Made by a program: the position numbers and the translations under genes. From assembly GCA_019057975.1 (NCBI GenBank), contig JAHLWJ010000129.1, positions 1 to 12,002 on the forward strand: a stretch of 12,002 nt of DNA, in the 5' to 3' direction. Under the pieces are notes generated by a model that saw only the letters and a list, made by a program, of their open reading frames with translations, was not told the DNA's origin and did no database searches. Positions within the stretch are counted from its first letter, which is position 1. Each line of letters begins with the position of its first letter. This stretch comes from Promethearchaeota archaeon. Lineage in GTDB: Archaea > Asgardarchaeota > Lokiarchaeia > Sigynarchaeales > SOKP01. This document shows, piece after piece, positions 5,610 through 11,847 of this stretch.

Positions 5610-6503
5610 TTAAATAACTTTTAACTCGGGAAGAACTAATTCAGTATTTTTCATATATTCTTGACTTAATTCCCAGAGTTCTTCTTGAAGTTTTAGTTTG
5701 TATGATTCTTTTGAGGAGCGCGCAACTTTAGATTTTTTATAATACTTTCCGGTAATTTCTTTAACTTCAGTTGAACTTGCTAGATATATCGATGTTTTCG
5801 CGCCTTTCTGTGCATTTATTGTAAATAAGTTTGTCAATTTACTAAAAAGTTTTGTTAATTTATTGTTTTGATTCTTTCCAAAGTTAGTATTAACGAAACC
5901 CGGATGAAGTGCATTGACAGTAACTCCTGTGCCTTCTAACCTTCGAGACAGTTCATATGTAAACATAACATTTGCTAACTTTGAATTAGAATAAACTCGA
6001 AAACTTTTATATTCCTTCTCCATATTTGTATCTTCTAGATTCAATTTGGTAAATCTATGTGCTTCAGAAGAGACATTTATAATTCTTGAAGGAGCAGATT
6101 TCTTTAGAAGATCAATAAGCAATAATGTTAAAAGAAAATGTCCGAGATGATTGACCGCAAAAGTGGTCTCGTATCCAGTTGCTTCGATTGTTCTTTCTTT
6201 TAAAATCAATCCAGCGTTATTTATTAACACATCTAGACTATCATACATTTCCTTATATCGAGAAGCTGCTAAATAGATAGATTTAGGTTCTGATAAATCA
6301 GCAATAATTAATTCAACATTCTTAGTATTTGCTCTTTGTTTAATTTCTTCTTGTACTTTTTCTCCTTTCTCCTTATTTCGACACAACATAATGATGATAG
6401 CGCCCATTTCTGCCAACGCTACAGCCGTCTCCTTTCCAATGCCGGAATTTGCTCCCGTAATTAATACATATTTATTTTTCATATCGAATAAATTTTCGTT
6501 CAT
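5610..6503 (-). CDS. Short-chain dehydrogenase of the retinol dehydrogenase (RDH11-14) type
   Basis: This is an NAD(P)-dependent oxidoreductase with the classical SDR fold. The motifs are TGANSGIG (16-23) for the dinucleotide, R42 in LCRN after the second strand (an NADP preference, by family rule), DL at 69-70, NNAG (95-98), and the catalytic N118, S145/S146, Y171 and K175 (YSNSK). The whole layout copies vertebrate retinol dehydrogenases 11-14: NHLGHFLLTLLLIDLLKKSA, PSRIINVSSEAHR, SKLANVMFTYELSRRLEGTG, VTVNALHPGFVNTNFG, and the C-terminal GKYY...SKESY..KLQEELWELS. The 297-residue length fits. Many prokaryotic relatives act on other substrates (WWOX or protochlorophyllide-reductase-like groups also resemble it), so retinal/retinol is a hypothesis, strengthened only by the heliorhodopsin about 3 kb away. 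The gene is divergent from the Staygreen gene across 255 bases. Met8 at 6482 is an alternative start. Confidence 0.88.
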   Translation of the reverse strand: MNENLFDMKNKYVLITGANSGIGKETAVALAEMGAIIIMLCRNKEKGEKVQEEIKQRANTKNVELIIADLSEPKSIYLAASRYKEMYDSLDVLINNAGLILKERTIEATGYETTFAVNHLGHFLLTLLLIDLLKKSAPSRIINVSSEAHRFTKLNLEDTNMEKEYKSFRVYSNSKLANVMFTYELSRRLEGTGVTVNALHPGFVNTNFGKNQNNKLTKLFSKLTNLFTINAQKGAKTSIYLASSTEVKEITGKYYKKSKVARSSKESYKLKLQEELWELSQEYMKNTELVLPELKVI

Positions 6504-6758
6504 AATATATCGCTATTATTACTAAATAAAGAGTAAATCTTAAAAGAAGCTATAATAAGATATAAAAATAATATCAAAATGTTATAATTTTAATAAAAAA
6601 GGGACTTGATCTTGTTATATTTTAAAAACTCTAATTTCAATGTATATATAACCCAAAAACAACTCTAAAATTTATCCAAAAGAAGATTTTTAAACTAAAT
6701 TTTAATAATTCATAAGAAGGGGTTTTATAATTCTTGTTAGATTTGTTTATTCGTAATA
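6504..6758. other. Divergent intergenic region between the SDR and Staygreen genes
   Basis: This 255-base AT-rich region must hold the promoters of both genes. A good BRE-TATA pair for the Staygreen gene is listed separately. On the minus strand a weaker CTTTATTTAG (around 6523-6531) lies about 25 bases before the SDR ATG. A TGTATATATAA stretch near 6641-6651 is TATA-like too, and could be a further promoter or an operator. No ORF or structured RNA is apparent. Confidence 0.4.
6714..6730 (+). promoter_or_regulatory. BRE and TATA box for the Staygreen gene
   Basis: A purine-rich element (AAGAAGGGG, about 6714-6722) directly precedes TTTTATAA (6723-6730), whose centre is about 32 bases before the ATG at 6759. 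The order and spacing match a textbook archaeal promoter with a nearly leaderless transcript. It is the best promoter in the window. Confidence 0.6.
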
Positions 6759-7223
6759 ATGGCAGATTTAAATCCTGAAAAATTACATATAAAATATAAA
6801 GATTCGGTTGATAAAGTTAAACTAGAGCTACCTCGCAAATACACATTAACTCATTCTGATTCGACTGGAGACCTTTTTCTTACAATCGGGTCAGAATACG
6901 ATTATGAACAAATTTCCAGTCTTTATACGCGATTTATGAGAGATGAAGTACTAGCCGAATGGAAAAAATCGAATAATAATTACGAACTACATATCCATTT
7001 GCATGTTAGTGGGGGTTTTACTTTTGACTGGGCCGCTTTACGAGACAGGATATTTTGCTATCATTTACCACTAGTTCTTGAAGCAATTAAATTCGGAGAT
7101 AAGAATCTTATTGAAGAAATGCCAGTAATCGAAAATTCTCAGATTTTGGTACATTTTCAATCTAAGAAAGAGAGATATAATAGGATCGAGAATTATGGAC
7201 AGATTAAAGATATTTCTTGTTAA
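6759..7223 (+). CDS. Staygreen (SGR) family protein, Mg-dechelatase homologue
   Basis: In plants, SGR removes the central Mg from chlorophyll a to give pheophytin a, starting chlorophyll breakdown. Homologues from non-photosynthetic bacteria also have this activity in vitro. This 154-residue protein covers the whole Staygreen domain: LNPEKLHIKY at the N-terminus, LPRKYTLTHSDSTGDLFLTIGSEYDY (25-49), MRDEVLAEW (60-68), LHIHLHVSGG (77-86), the segment RIFCYHLPLVLEAIKFGD (97-114), and ILVHFQSK. Residues I recall as important in the bacterial enzyme are all present: H32, D34, D62 and D114. There is no transit or signal peptide, so it should be cytoplasmic. Nothing else in the window makes chlorophyll, so the real substrate may be another tetrapyrrole or scavenged chlorophyll. 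The gene has its own promoter; the methyltransferase gene follows 110 bases later on the same strand. Family assignment is firm, function less so. Confidence 0.92.
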   Translation: MADLNPEKLHIKYKDSVDKVKLELPRKYTLTHSDSTGDLFLTIGSEYDYEQISSLYTRFMRDEVLAEWKKSNNNYELHIHLHVSGGFTFDWAALRDRIFCYHLPLVLEAIKFGDKNLIEEMPVIENSQILVHFQSKKERYNRIENYGQIKDISC

Positions 7224-7274
7224 GAATTATAAATTTATTTTTCTTTGGTATTAATTTTTATAATTGATAAGGTT

Positions 7275-7305
7275 TAGGCCACTAATAAAATATTACCAGT
7301 GGCTA
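7275..7305 (+). other. Hairpin between the Staygreen and methyltransferase genes
   Basis: TAGGCCACT (7275-7283) can pair with AGTGGCTA (7298-7305), leaving one bulged G and a 14-base AT loop. It lies 51 bases after the Staygreen stop and 28 before the methyltransferase ATG. It may be a processing or stability element, an operator, or a weak terminator. The T-rich stretch at about 7229-7245 just upstream could also end the Staygreen transcript. Confidence 0.35.
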
Positions 7306-7333
7306 CTTAAGATTTAATTATTCTAATAATAAT

Positions 7334-7960
7334 ATGAATGAAATAAGTAAATTAGTAGAACAGGGATATAATAAAATCGCTGAAAATTATTATAGTCATA
7401 GGGATTTAAACAAATTCAATAATGAATTAGATGAATTTGCTTCTCTACTCCCAGAAAATGCTCATGTATTAGATGTTGGATGTGGTGCGGGCATTCCTAC
7501 GGCTAAATACTTAACAGAACGAGGAATTAAAGTAACTGGGATTGATTTATCAGATACAATGTTGAATTTAGCTCGAGATCACTTGCCAAATACTAAGTTT
7601 ATTAAAATGGATATGAACGAGTTAGAGTTTAATGAAAACACTTTTGACGGGATAATAAGTGTGTTCGCTCTCTTTCATGTCCCTAAGGTCAAGCATTTAG
7701 ATATATTTAAGAAATTTTTTGAAATATTGAAACCTGGTGGCATTTTAATGATTAATACAGGCGTCTCAGAATCAGAAGGAACCAGCAGGTTTTTCGGAGT
7801 TCCTATGTTCTGGAGCAATTACAACCCAAGAACTACTCTTGATCTCGTAAAAAAAGCAGGGTTCTCAATTATATCTGAGGCTGTTTTAGAAAGAGGCGGA
7901 GAATATCAATATTGGATTTTTGGAAAAAAAATTGAGCACATTTATCAACAAATCTTTTGA
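7334..7960 (+). CDS. Class I SAM-dependent methyltransferase
   Basis: This soluble methyltransferase uses S-adenosylmethionine; the acceptor is unknown. After a helical N-terminus (YNKIAENYYSHRD, common in UbiE-like enzymes) come motif I VLDVGCGAG (45-53), the acidic residue D71 in VTGIDLS that holds the SAM ribose, DMNE around the adenine, FDGIISVFALFHVP as motif IV, and LKPGGILMINTG as motif V/VI. The C-terminal part (FFGVPMFWSNYNPRTTLDLVKKAGF, EYQYWIFGKK) is typical of the generic Methyltransf_11/25 group, often small-molecule methylases. The 208-residue length is normal and the end looks complete. The ATG at 7334 is chosen because it just precedes the conserved helix. The product could act on a quinone, lipid or pigment; the Staygreen gene upstream does not decide this. 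Confidence 0.88.
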   Translation: MNEISKLVEQGYNKIAENYYSHRDLNKFNNELDEFASLLPENAHVLDVGCGAGIPTAKYLTERGIKVTGIDLSDTMLNLARDHLPNTKFIKMDMNELEFNENTFDGIISVFALFHVPKVKHLDIFKKFFEILKPGGILMINTGVSESEGTSRFFGVPMFWSNYNPRTTLDLVKKAGFSIISEAVLERGGEYQYWIFGKKIEHIYQQIF

Positions 7961-7975
7961 TTATCCAAGGGCTAG

Positions 7976-9049
7976 CTAATCTATCAATATGTACATAAAA
8001 CTGGTTTAAGTGCTATAAATTTTTCAAATGCGGGGCAAGTTATATTAGTTAATTGTAATGATTCGTTAATATTAAACTTAAATGTTTCTTATGGTTCAAG
8101 GGGAATATCATTGTATTATTGTAATAACAACACTTTATCAAACAATAATGTTTCTTACAATAAATTTGATGGAATATGCTTAGAACTTTATTGTGAAGAT
8201 AATAACATTTCAAGAAATATTATAAACCACAATTATGAATTTGGGATACGCTTATATGGGATGTGCTACAACAATACCATTTTAAAAAATAATATAACTA
8301 AAAATGGCTATAATGGAATAGAATTAAGGGGCAGTAATTATAATAAAATTTCATATAACAATGTAATAGATAATAATAATGATGGAATTTATTTAATGTG
8401 TAGCGATTATAACAATATTATCATAAATAATTTATTTAATAACAGTAATAATGGAATATATTTATGGTATTGTAAATTAAACAATGTTTCGGAAAATATT
8501 GCTATATATAACGGTAGAGGCATAAAATTGGGTCATGTATGTAAAGATAATGTAGTTTTTGAAAATAATATAAGTAGTAATAATATAGGGATACATGTGT
8601 ATTGGAGCGAATACAATTTAATTTTGAAAAATATCGTGAAAAATAATAACGATGGGATATATATAAGCGATTTTTGTGATCATATCACAATATCAGAAAA
8701 TGTAATAGAGAATAATCAAAACAATGGAATCTATTTACGCACCTGTGTTTATAGTAATATGTTGAAAAACAACATTAGCAATTCAAAAATTGGAATATAT
8801 TTATTAGCTAGTGATAATAACATAGTTTCGGAAAATAAATTAATTAACAATGAAAAATGCATTGTGGAAGAAGAATGTGAAGGAAATTTATTTGAAAATA
8901 ATGGTGATTGTGAAATTATAAGTATTTCTGGTGATGACGACGATGATGTTGATAAAATAATATCTTCTTTTGAGTTATTTATTGTAATTAGTGTTATTGG
9001 AATTATTTCAGTTTTAATATCAATAAAATTTGAAAAAGCATTTGATTAG
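7976..9049 (+). pseudogene. NosD-like right-handed beta-helix protein, N-terminus missing
   Basis: This encodes an extracellular parallel beta-helix of the NosD/Beta_helix type, as found in carbohydrate-binding or surface proteins. At least eleven rungs of 22-24 residues are seen, each with GI-x-L then N-N-x-(I/V)-S/L-x-N (GIYLWYCKLNNVSENIA, GIRLYGMCYNNTILKNNI). The last rung is followed by an acidic linker (SGDDDDDVDK) and one C-terminal hydrophobic helix (FELFIVISVIGIISVLISI) that should anchor it. No signal peptide and no ATG precede the helix. The frame is open back to 7976, right after a TAG and 16 bases past the methyltransferase stop, and already reads beta-helix-like sequence (INFSNAGQVILVNCNDS). 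The first possible start is a TTG at 8111, which would begin in the middle of a rung. I take it as a 5'-truncated copy, unlikely to be exported. Asn and Lys use is very high. Confidence 0.75.
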
Positions 9050-9084
9050 TCTTCAAAAAACCATAATAAAATTATTTAAAATTG

Positions 9085-9131
9085 TGTTGCATATGTGTTG
9101 CATTTACCAATATAACACGAAGGTATTACAC
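9085..9131 (+). repeat. Imperfect 47-bp direct repeat, copy A
   Basis: Aligned without gaps to 11848-11894 (offset 2763), 35 of 47 bases agree. Conserved blocks are TGTTGCA, then TGT-x-GCAT, then ATAAC-x-CGAAG-x-TATTACAC. Copy A also holds TGTTGCAT twice, 11 bases apart (9085-9092, 9096-9103). It lies between the beta-helix remnant and the glycosyltransferase end. Function is unknown: recombination site, element terminus or protein-binding array are possible. Confidence 0.55.
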
Positions 9132-9171
9132 CAATTCAACTTTCATGGACAAGGTTCAATGACTTTCTTAT

Positions 9172-10179
9172 CTAAATCCTTATTCTTTCATATACCTTGA
9201 TATAATCCTCAACCATCCTATCAGCGGAAAATTTTTCTTCAACCCATTTGCGGCAATTTAGCCTACTAATATCTTTAATATCGTCCAATACATTGACAGC
9301 TTGTTCAATTGACCCTACTAAAAAGCCTGTTTTTTTATCGTTAATGACTTCGGGCATACTTCCCCTGTTAAAGGCAATGACGGGAGTACCACAAGCCATT
9401 GCTTCGACAACCGACAATCCAAATGGTTCGTTAAAGTTAATCGGATGAATTAATGCATAGGCATTTCTTAATAATTTATTCCTTTGTTTGGGGCCAACAC
9501 TTCCAATGTATTCGATGTTATTAATACTTAAATGAGGTTTGATTTCGTGTTCATAATAAGTTTCATCTTGTATAATTCCTGCCATAATTAATCGCATTCC
9601 GTATTTAAGCGATATTTCAATTGCCTCTTTAGCTCCTTTATCGTTATGAATCCTGCCAAAAAATAATAAATAATCTCCAATTTGTTCTTGAAATGTGAAC
9701 TGAGTGAGATCGATTCCATGATGTATGGTAGCAATATAGTTAAGGTCAGGGCTACGATCTGCTTCGCTAATCGATACATAATAACAATTTCTATTATACT
9801 TTATATAGACAGGTAAGATTTTTGGTGAAGAGAATCCATGAATTGTTGTTAATACTGGAGTCCTTGTCATCTTCGTGTAAGTAAGGGGAAGAAAATCAAA
9901 TTGGTTGTGAATTATATCAAATTCTTCCCCTCTTTCAAACACTTCTGAAATATGTAAACATTCCCAAACTTTTGGGAGTAATTTTTTATCTTCTTCGTAT
10001 CCTTGAGGGCATACTCCGACTAGATTTGCGTTGGTTATCGAATCTTTTGTTGCAAAAAGTGTTACTTCAATTCCTCTCTCAACAAGCCCCTCAGTCAATA
10101 ATGAAACAACTGATTCCCAAGGACCATAATGGCGTGGAGGAGTTCGCCATGCAATCGGAGAAATCATTGCTACATGCAT
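9172..10179 (-). CDS. Family 4 glycosyltransferase (GT-B fold)
   Basis: This enzyme moves a sugar from a nucleotide-sugar to an acceptor with retention, in the cytoplasm or at the inner membrane face. The 335-residue protein has both Rossmann domains. The N-terminal one starts MHVAMISPIAWRTPPRHYGPWE and holds the ERG loop, FDIIHNQFD and VLTTIHG. The C-terminal one has YLLFFGRIHNDKG (R176, K181 for the diphosphate) and the EX7E motif E251-PFGLSVV-E259, followed by ACGTPVIAFNRGSMPEVI and TGFLVG. It has no membrane segment. A GAAGGAG ribosome-binding site overlaps the stop of the GH130 remnant upstream and fixes the ATG at 10179. This GT4 type often sits beside a GH130 phosphorylase, and the pair is still here although the partner is broken. 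The gene is somewhat richer in G+C than its surroundings. Confidence 0.9.
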   Translation of the reverse strand: MHVAMISPIAWRTPPRHYGPWESVVSLLTEGLVERGIEVTLFATKDSITNANLVGVCPQGYEEDKKLLPKVWECLHISEVFERGEEFDIIHNQFDFLPLTYTKMTRTPVLTTIHGFSSPKILPVYIKYNRNCYYVSISEADRSPDLNYIATIHHGIDLTQFTFQEQIGDYLLFFGRIHNDKGAKEAIEISLKYGMRLIMAGIIQDETYYEHEIKPHLSINNIEYIGSVGPKQRNKLLRNAYALIHPINFNEPFGLSVVEAMACGTPVIAFNRGSMPEVINDKKTGFLVGSIEQAVNVLDDIKDISRLNCRKWVEEKFSADRMVEDYIKVYERIRI

Positions 10180-10186
10180 TCCTTAG

Positions 10187-10459
10187 CTACTCCTTCAAAA
10201 AAATCCGAGGATCTTCTAAACCGTGGATTTCATAATCATGTTCGGGAAAAATAATGGGTTCTTCTTTTTTTTCAATAATATTTAAAGGGCCGTCTAATTT
10301 AATATATCCAATACTTGAATAATTCCCTTGTCTTACTGCACGGTAGAACATATGAAGGGTACTACCTTCTTGGTATATCGTAGGATTTAAAACTGCTTGA
10401 TTTTCAAATTCTAAATCAGTCGCTTCAAGTAAAACACCTTCTCTTTTGATCACTACCAT
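10187..10459 (-). pseudogene. N-terminal remnant of a GH130 glycoside phosphorylase
   Basis: GH130 enzymes phosphorolyse beta-mannosides (mannosyl-glucose, manno-oligosaccharides). These 90 residues match the family N-terminus: IKREGVLLEATDLEFENQAV, LNPTIYQEGSTLHMFYRAVR with R40, YSSIGYIKLDGP and the hallmark EDPR (82-85). The match ends after DPRI; FLKE and a TAG follow. Full-length members have well over 300 residues, so about three quarters of the five-bladed propeller is gone. The last codons coincide with the ribosome-binding region of the glycosyltransferase gene 7 bases downstream, suggesting an internal deletion that joined the middle of GH130 to that leader. The remnant cannot fold into a propeller. 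It may still be translated and couple translation of the glycosyltransferase. The start ATG at 10459 looks native. Confidence 0.85.
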
Positions 10460-10466
10460 AAAAAAG

Positions 10467-10477
10467 TGATATATTTA
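10467..10477 (+). promoter_or_regulatory. Candidate TATA box for the leader ORF and HEPN gene
   Basis: GATATATTTAG would place transcription start near 10497, just before the first ribosome-binding site at 10504-10510. The same 102-base divergent gap must carry the GH130 promoter; on the minus strand CTTAAAAA (around 10482-10489), about 27 bases before ATG 10459, is a candidate. Confidence 0.35.
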
Positions 10478-10521
10478 GAGTTTTTAAGTTTTATTCTTTT
10501 TTGTTAGAGGATATTCTAGTA

Positions 10522-10584
10522 ATGCTAAGAAATAATCTTTTATCAAAGTTCAAATTAGAGGATGTATTTGATAATGATTTATAA
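10522..10584 (+). CDS. Possible 20-aa leader peptide overlapping the HEPN start
   Basis: A TTAGAGG ribosome-binding site (10504-10510) stands 11 bases before an ATG that opens 20 codons (MLRNNLLSKFKLEDVFDNDL) and a TAA. The ORF runs in another frame across both possible HEPN starts and ends 8 bases after ATG 10574. The second ribosome-binding site, TTAGAGG at 10555-10561, lies inside it. The layout is that of a translationally coupled leader or uORF. Its small size leaves chance as an alternative, as does the tail of a lost upstream gene such as an antitoxin. Confidence 0.3.
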   Translation: MLRNNLLSKFKLEDVFDNDL

Positions 10585-11128
10585 AAATATTGAATATGAA
10601 TTATTTTTAAAAGAATTTAAGAAGAGAGAAAGTACTTTTAATAGAATTCTTGAATGGAAAAAACTTGCTGAAGAAGAATCAGATGATATAAAAAAATTTA
10701 TTTATAGATGGATATCGTTTAATGCGCTCTATATGGCAGTTTATGCAATGTTTCATGGTCAAGATGGACAAGAAAAGGTGGAAAATGAGCCAGAATGGAA
10801 GGTTATTGAGTTTTTTTATGATAAATTTATCTTAACTGATGAGACTTTAGCACTAAAAATATATTCCGAGGAGATTAAGGAAGGTTTACAGAAACTTATT
10901 AAAGTAAAAAGTAGATATATGGGAATATATCTACAAAATCTGGAAAATTGTCAAAAGATTGAAGAAAAAGCAAAATTTATGGTAATGATCGCTTATAAGA
11001 TTAGATACAGACTTTTTCACGGAGAAAAGAACCCTCTCTTGGAAGTGAATCAAGAAGTAATCAAGATGGCAGATAACATTATTTTATCCTTATTAAATTA
11101 TATCCTAAACAAAAAAAATAAAGATTAA
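10574..11128 (+). CDS. HEPN-domain protein with an Rx4H motif, possible RNase
   Basis: HEPN domains are small all-helical dimers; many are metal-independent RNases in toxin-antitoxin, abortive infection or CRISPR accessory systems. From ATG 10574 the protein has 184 residues and is predicted to be all-helical and soluble. Near the end YKIRYRLFHGEKNPL holds R144-x4-H149 followed by GEKNP, the usual catalytic layout. IYRWISFNALYMAVYAM (43-59) resembles the buried helix seen in many HEPN proteins, and the C-terminal helix (ADNIILSLLNYIL) follows as expected. ATG 10562 is an alternative start, but the GAGG sequence touches it, whereas ATG 10574 has 12 bases of spacing. No MNT nucleotidyltransferase or other recognisable antitoxin lies beside it; only the 20-codon leader does. 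The exact family is not recognised, and a non-catalytic role is possible. Confidence 0.65.
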   Translation: MIYKNIEYELFLKEFKKRESTFNRILEWKKLAEEESDDIKKFIYRWISFNALYMAVYAMFHGQDGQEKVENEPEWKVIEFFYDKFILTDETLALKIYSEEIKEGLQKLIKVKSRYMGIYLQNLENCQKIEEKAKFMVMIAYKIRYRLFHGEKNPLLEVNQEVIKMADNIILSLLNYILNKKNKD

Positions 11129-11284
11129 ATAAAACTGAATTATAATCTTATTAAATATCAACCTTCTTAGAATTAAATATCTTCAATAACTGATAAAATG
11201 TTCTTCGATTGTATATACATTGTATATACAACTTGTGGTAATACGAAGATAATATGAGAAAAATTTGTTTTTCTTATCCTTTTT
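11129..11284. promoter_or_regulatory. Tandem TGTATATACA palindromes in a convergent intergenic region
   Basis: At 11209-11231 the 10-bp perfect palindrome TGTATATACA occurs twice (11210-11219, 11221-11230) with one T between, an 11-bp period that puts both copies on the same DNA face. The block lies between the 3' ends of the HEPN (+) and GNAT (-) genes, where a promoter for either is not expected. It could be an operator, a promoter for an unseen small RNA, or part of a terminator. The rest of this stretch is AT-rich with no credible ORF. Confidence 0.4.
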
Positions 11285-11812
11285 TTAAAAAATATCTAAT
11301 AACTTTCTTATATTGAGCCAACCATAAGAAATTAATGGTCGAAATAATCCCATAAAATCCTTCTGTTTTTCTTCTAAAAACATACCCTTCAATTTTTCAT
11401 AAAAAGAAAGATAAGGATTATTTTTCAGCACCCAAACAAGCATTGAGGTAATATTAATACTAAATAAATGTTGGATTATTTTTTTAACTAAATTCGTTCC
11501 GATACCGTTTTTTTGATGATTTTCTAAAACATATATCCCCCATAATTCACCTTTATATAATGGATGATTTTCTCTTTCTAATCCTCCAACAGCAAAACCA
11601 ACTAATTTCTTTGGTTTAACTTCAGCAATGAATACTTTTGTTCCGTCTTCTAAATTTTCAAGCCATTTATGAATTGAATGTGCTTTATCATCATGCGATA
11701 ATTGTTGTAGGAATTCATTAGGGAAGATGTTTTTATAAGCTTTTTTCCATCCATCAACTTGGATTTTAGCAATATCTAAAGCATCAGAGGGATTTGCCTC
11801 TCTAATGATCAT
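11285..11812 (-). CDS. GNAT family N-acetyltransferase
   Basis: This enzyme transfers an acetyl group from acetyl-CoA to an amine; the acceptor is unknown. The 175-residue protein begins MIIREANPSDALDIAKIQVDGW, the usual first strand and helix of the fold. FIAEVKPKKLVGFAVGG is the beta2-beta3 region, and GELWGIYVLENHQKNGIG (88-105) carries motif A with the Q-x-x-G-x-G pyrophosphate loop. MLVWVLKNNPYLSFYEKLKGM is motif B with the expected N and FYEKLG-like end, here KG instead of the usual LG. The tail (LISYGWLNIRKLLDIF) extends a little past the domain. Most similar proteins are generic small-molecule acetyltransferases such as antibiotic or polyamine types. The ATG at 11812 has a TATA-like block upstream that abuts direct repeat copy B. 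The gene is convergent with the HEPN gene. Confidence 0.88.
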   Translation of the reverse strand: MIIREANPSDALDIAKIQVDGWKKAYKNIFPNEFLQQLSHDDKAHSIHKWLENLEDGTKVFIAEVKPKKLVGFAVGGLERENHPLYKGELWGIYVLENHQKNGIGTNLVKKIIQHLFSINITSMLVWVLKNNPYLSFYEKLKGMFLEEKQKDFMGLFRPLISYGWLNIRKLLDIF

Positions 11813-11834
11813 ATAATAAAAAAATTAGTTAAGA

Positions 11835-11847
11835 AATAAAAATTATA
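11835..11847 (-). promoter_or_regulatory. Candidate TATA box for the GNAT gene
   Basis: On the minus strand ATATAATTTTTATTT lies about 24-35 bases before the GNAT ATG. Direct repeat copy B begins at once on its upstream side, so the repeat occupies the place where an activator or BRE-type element would bind. Confidence 0.4.

Noticed and set aside
8090..8900. Regular AAT/AAC-rich repetition resembling a CRISPR or tandem DNA repeat
   Set aside because: The periodicity is at the protein level (22-24 residue beta-helix rungs). The DNA units differ and there are no conserved repeats with unique spacers.
9150..9170. tRNA-like T-arm sequence (GGTTCAATGAC)
   Set aside because: No acceptor, D or anticodon arms can be formed around it.
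11209..11255. Third copy of the 47-bp repeat
   Set aside because: CGAAGATA matches copy B, but the upstream part agrees only at scattered positions, no better than expected in AT-rich DNA.
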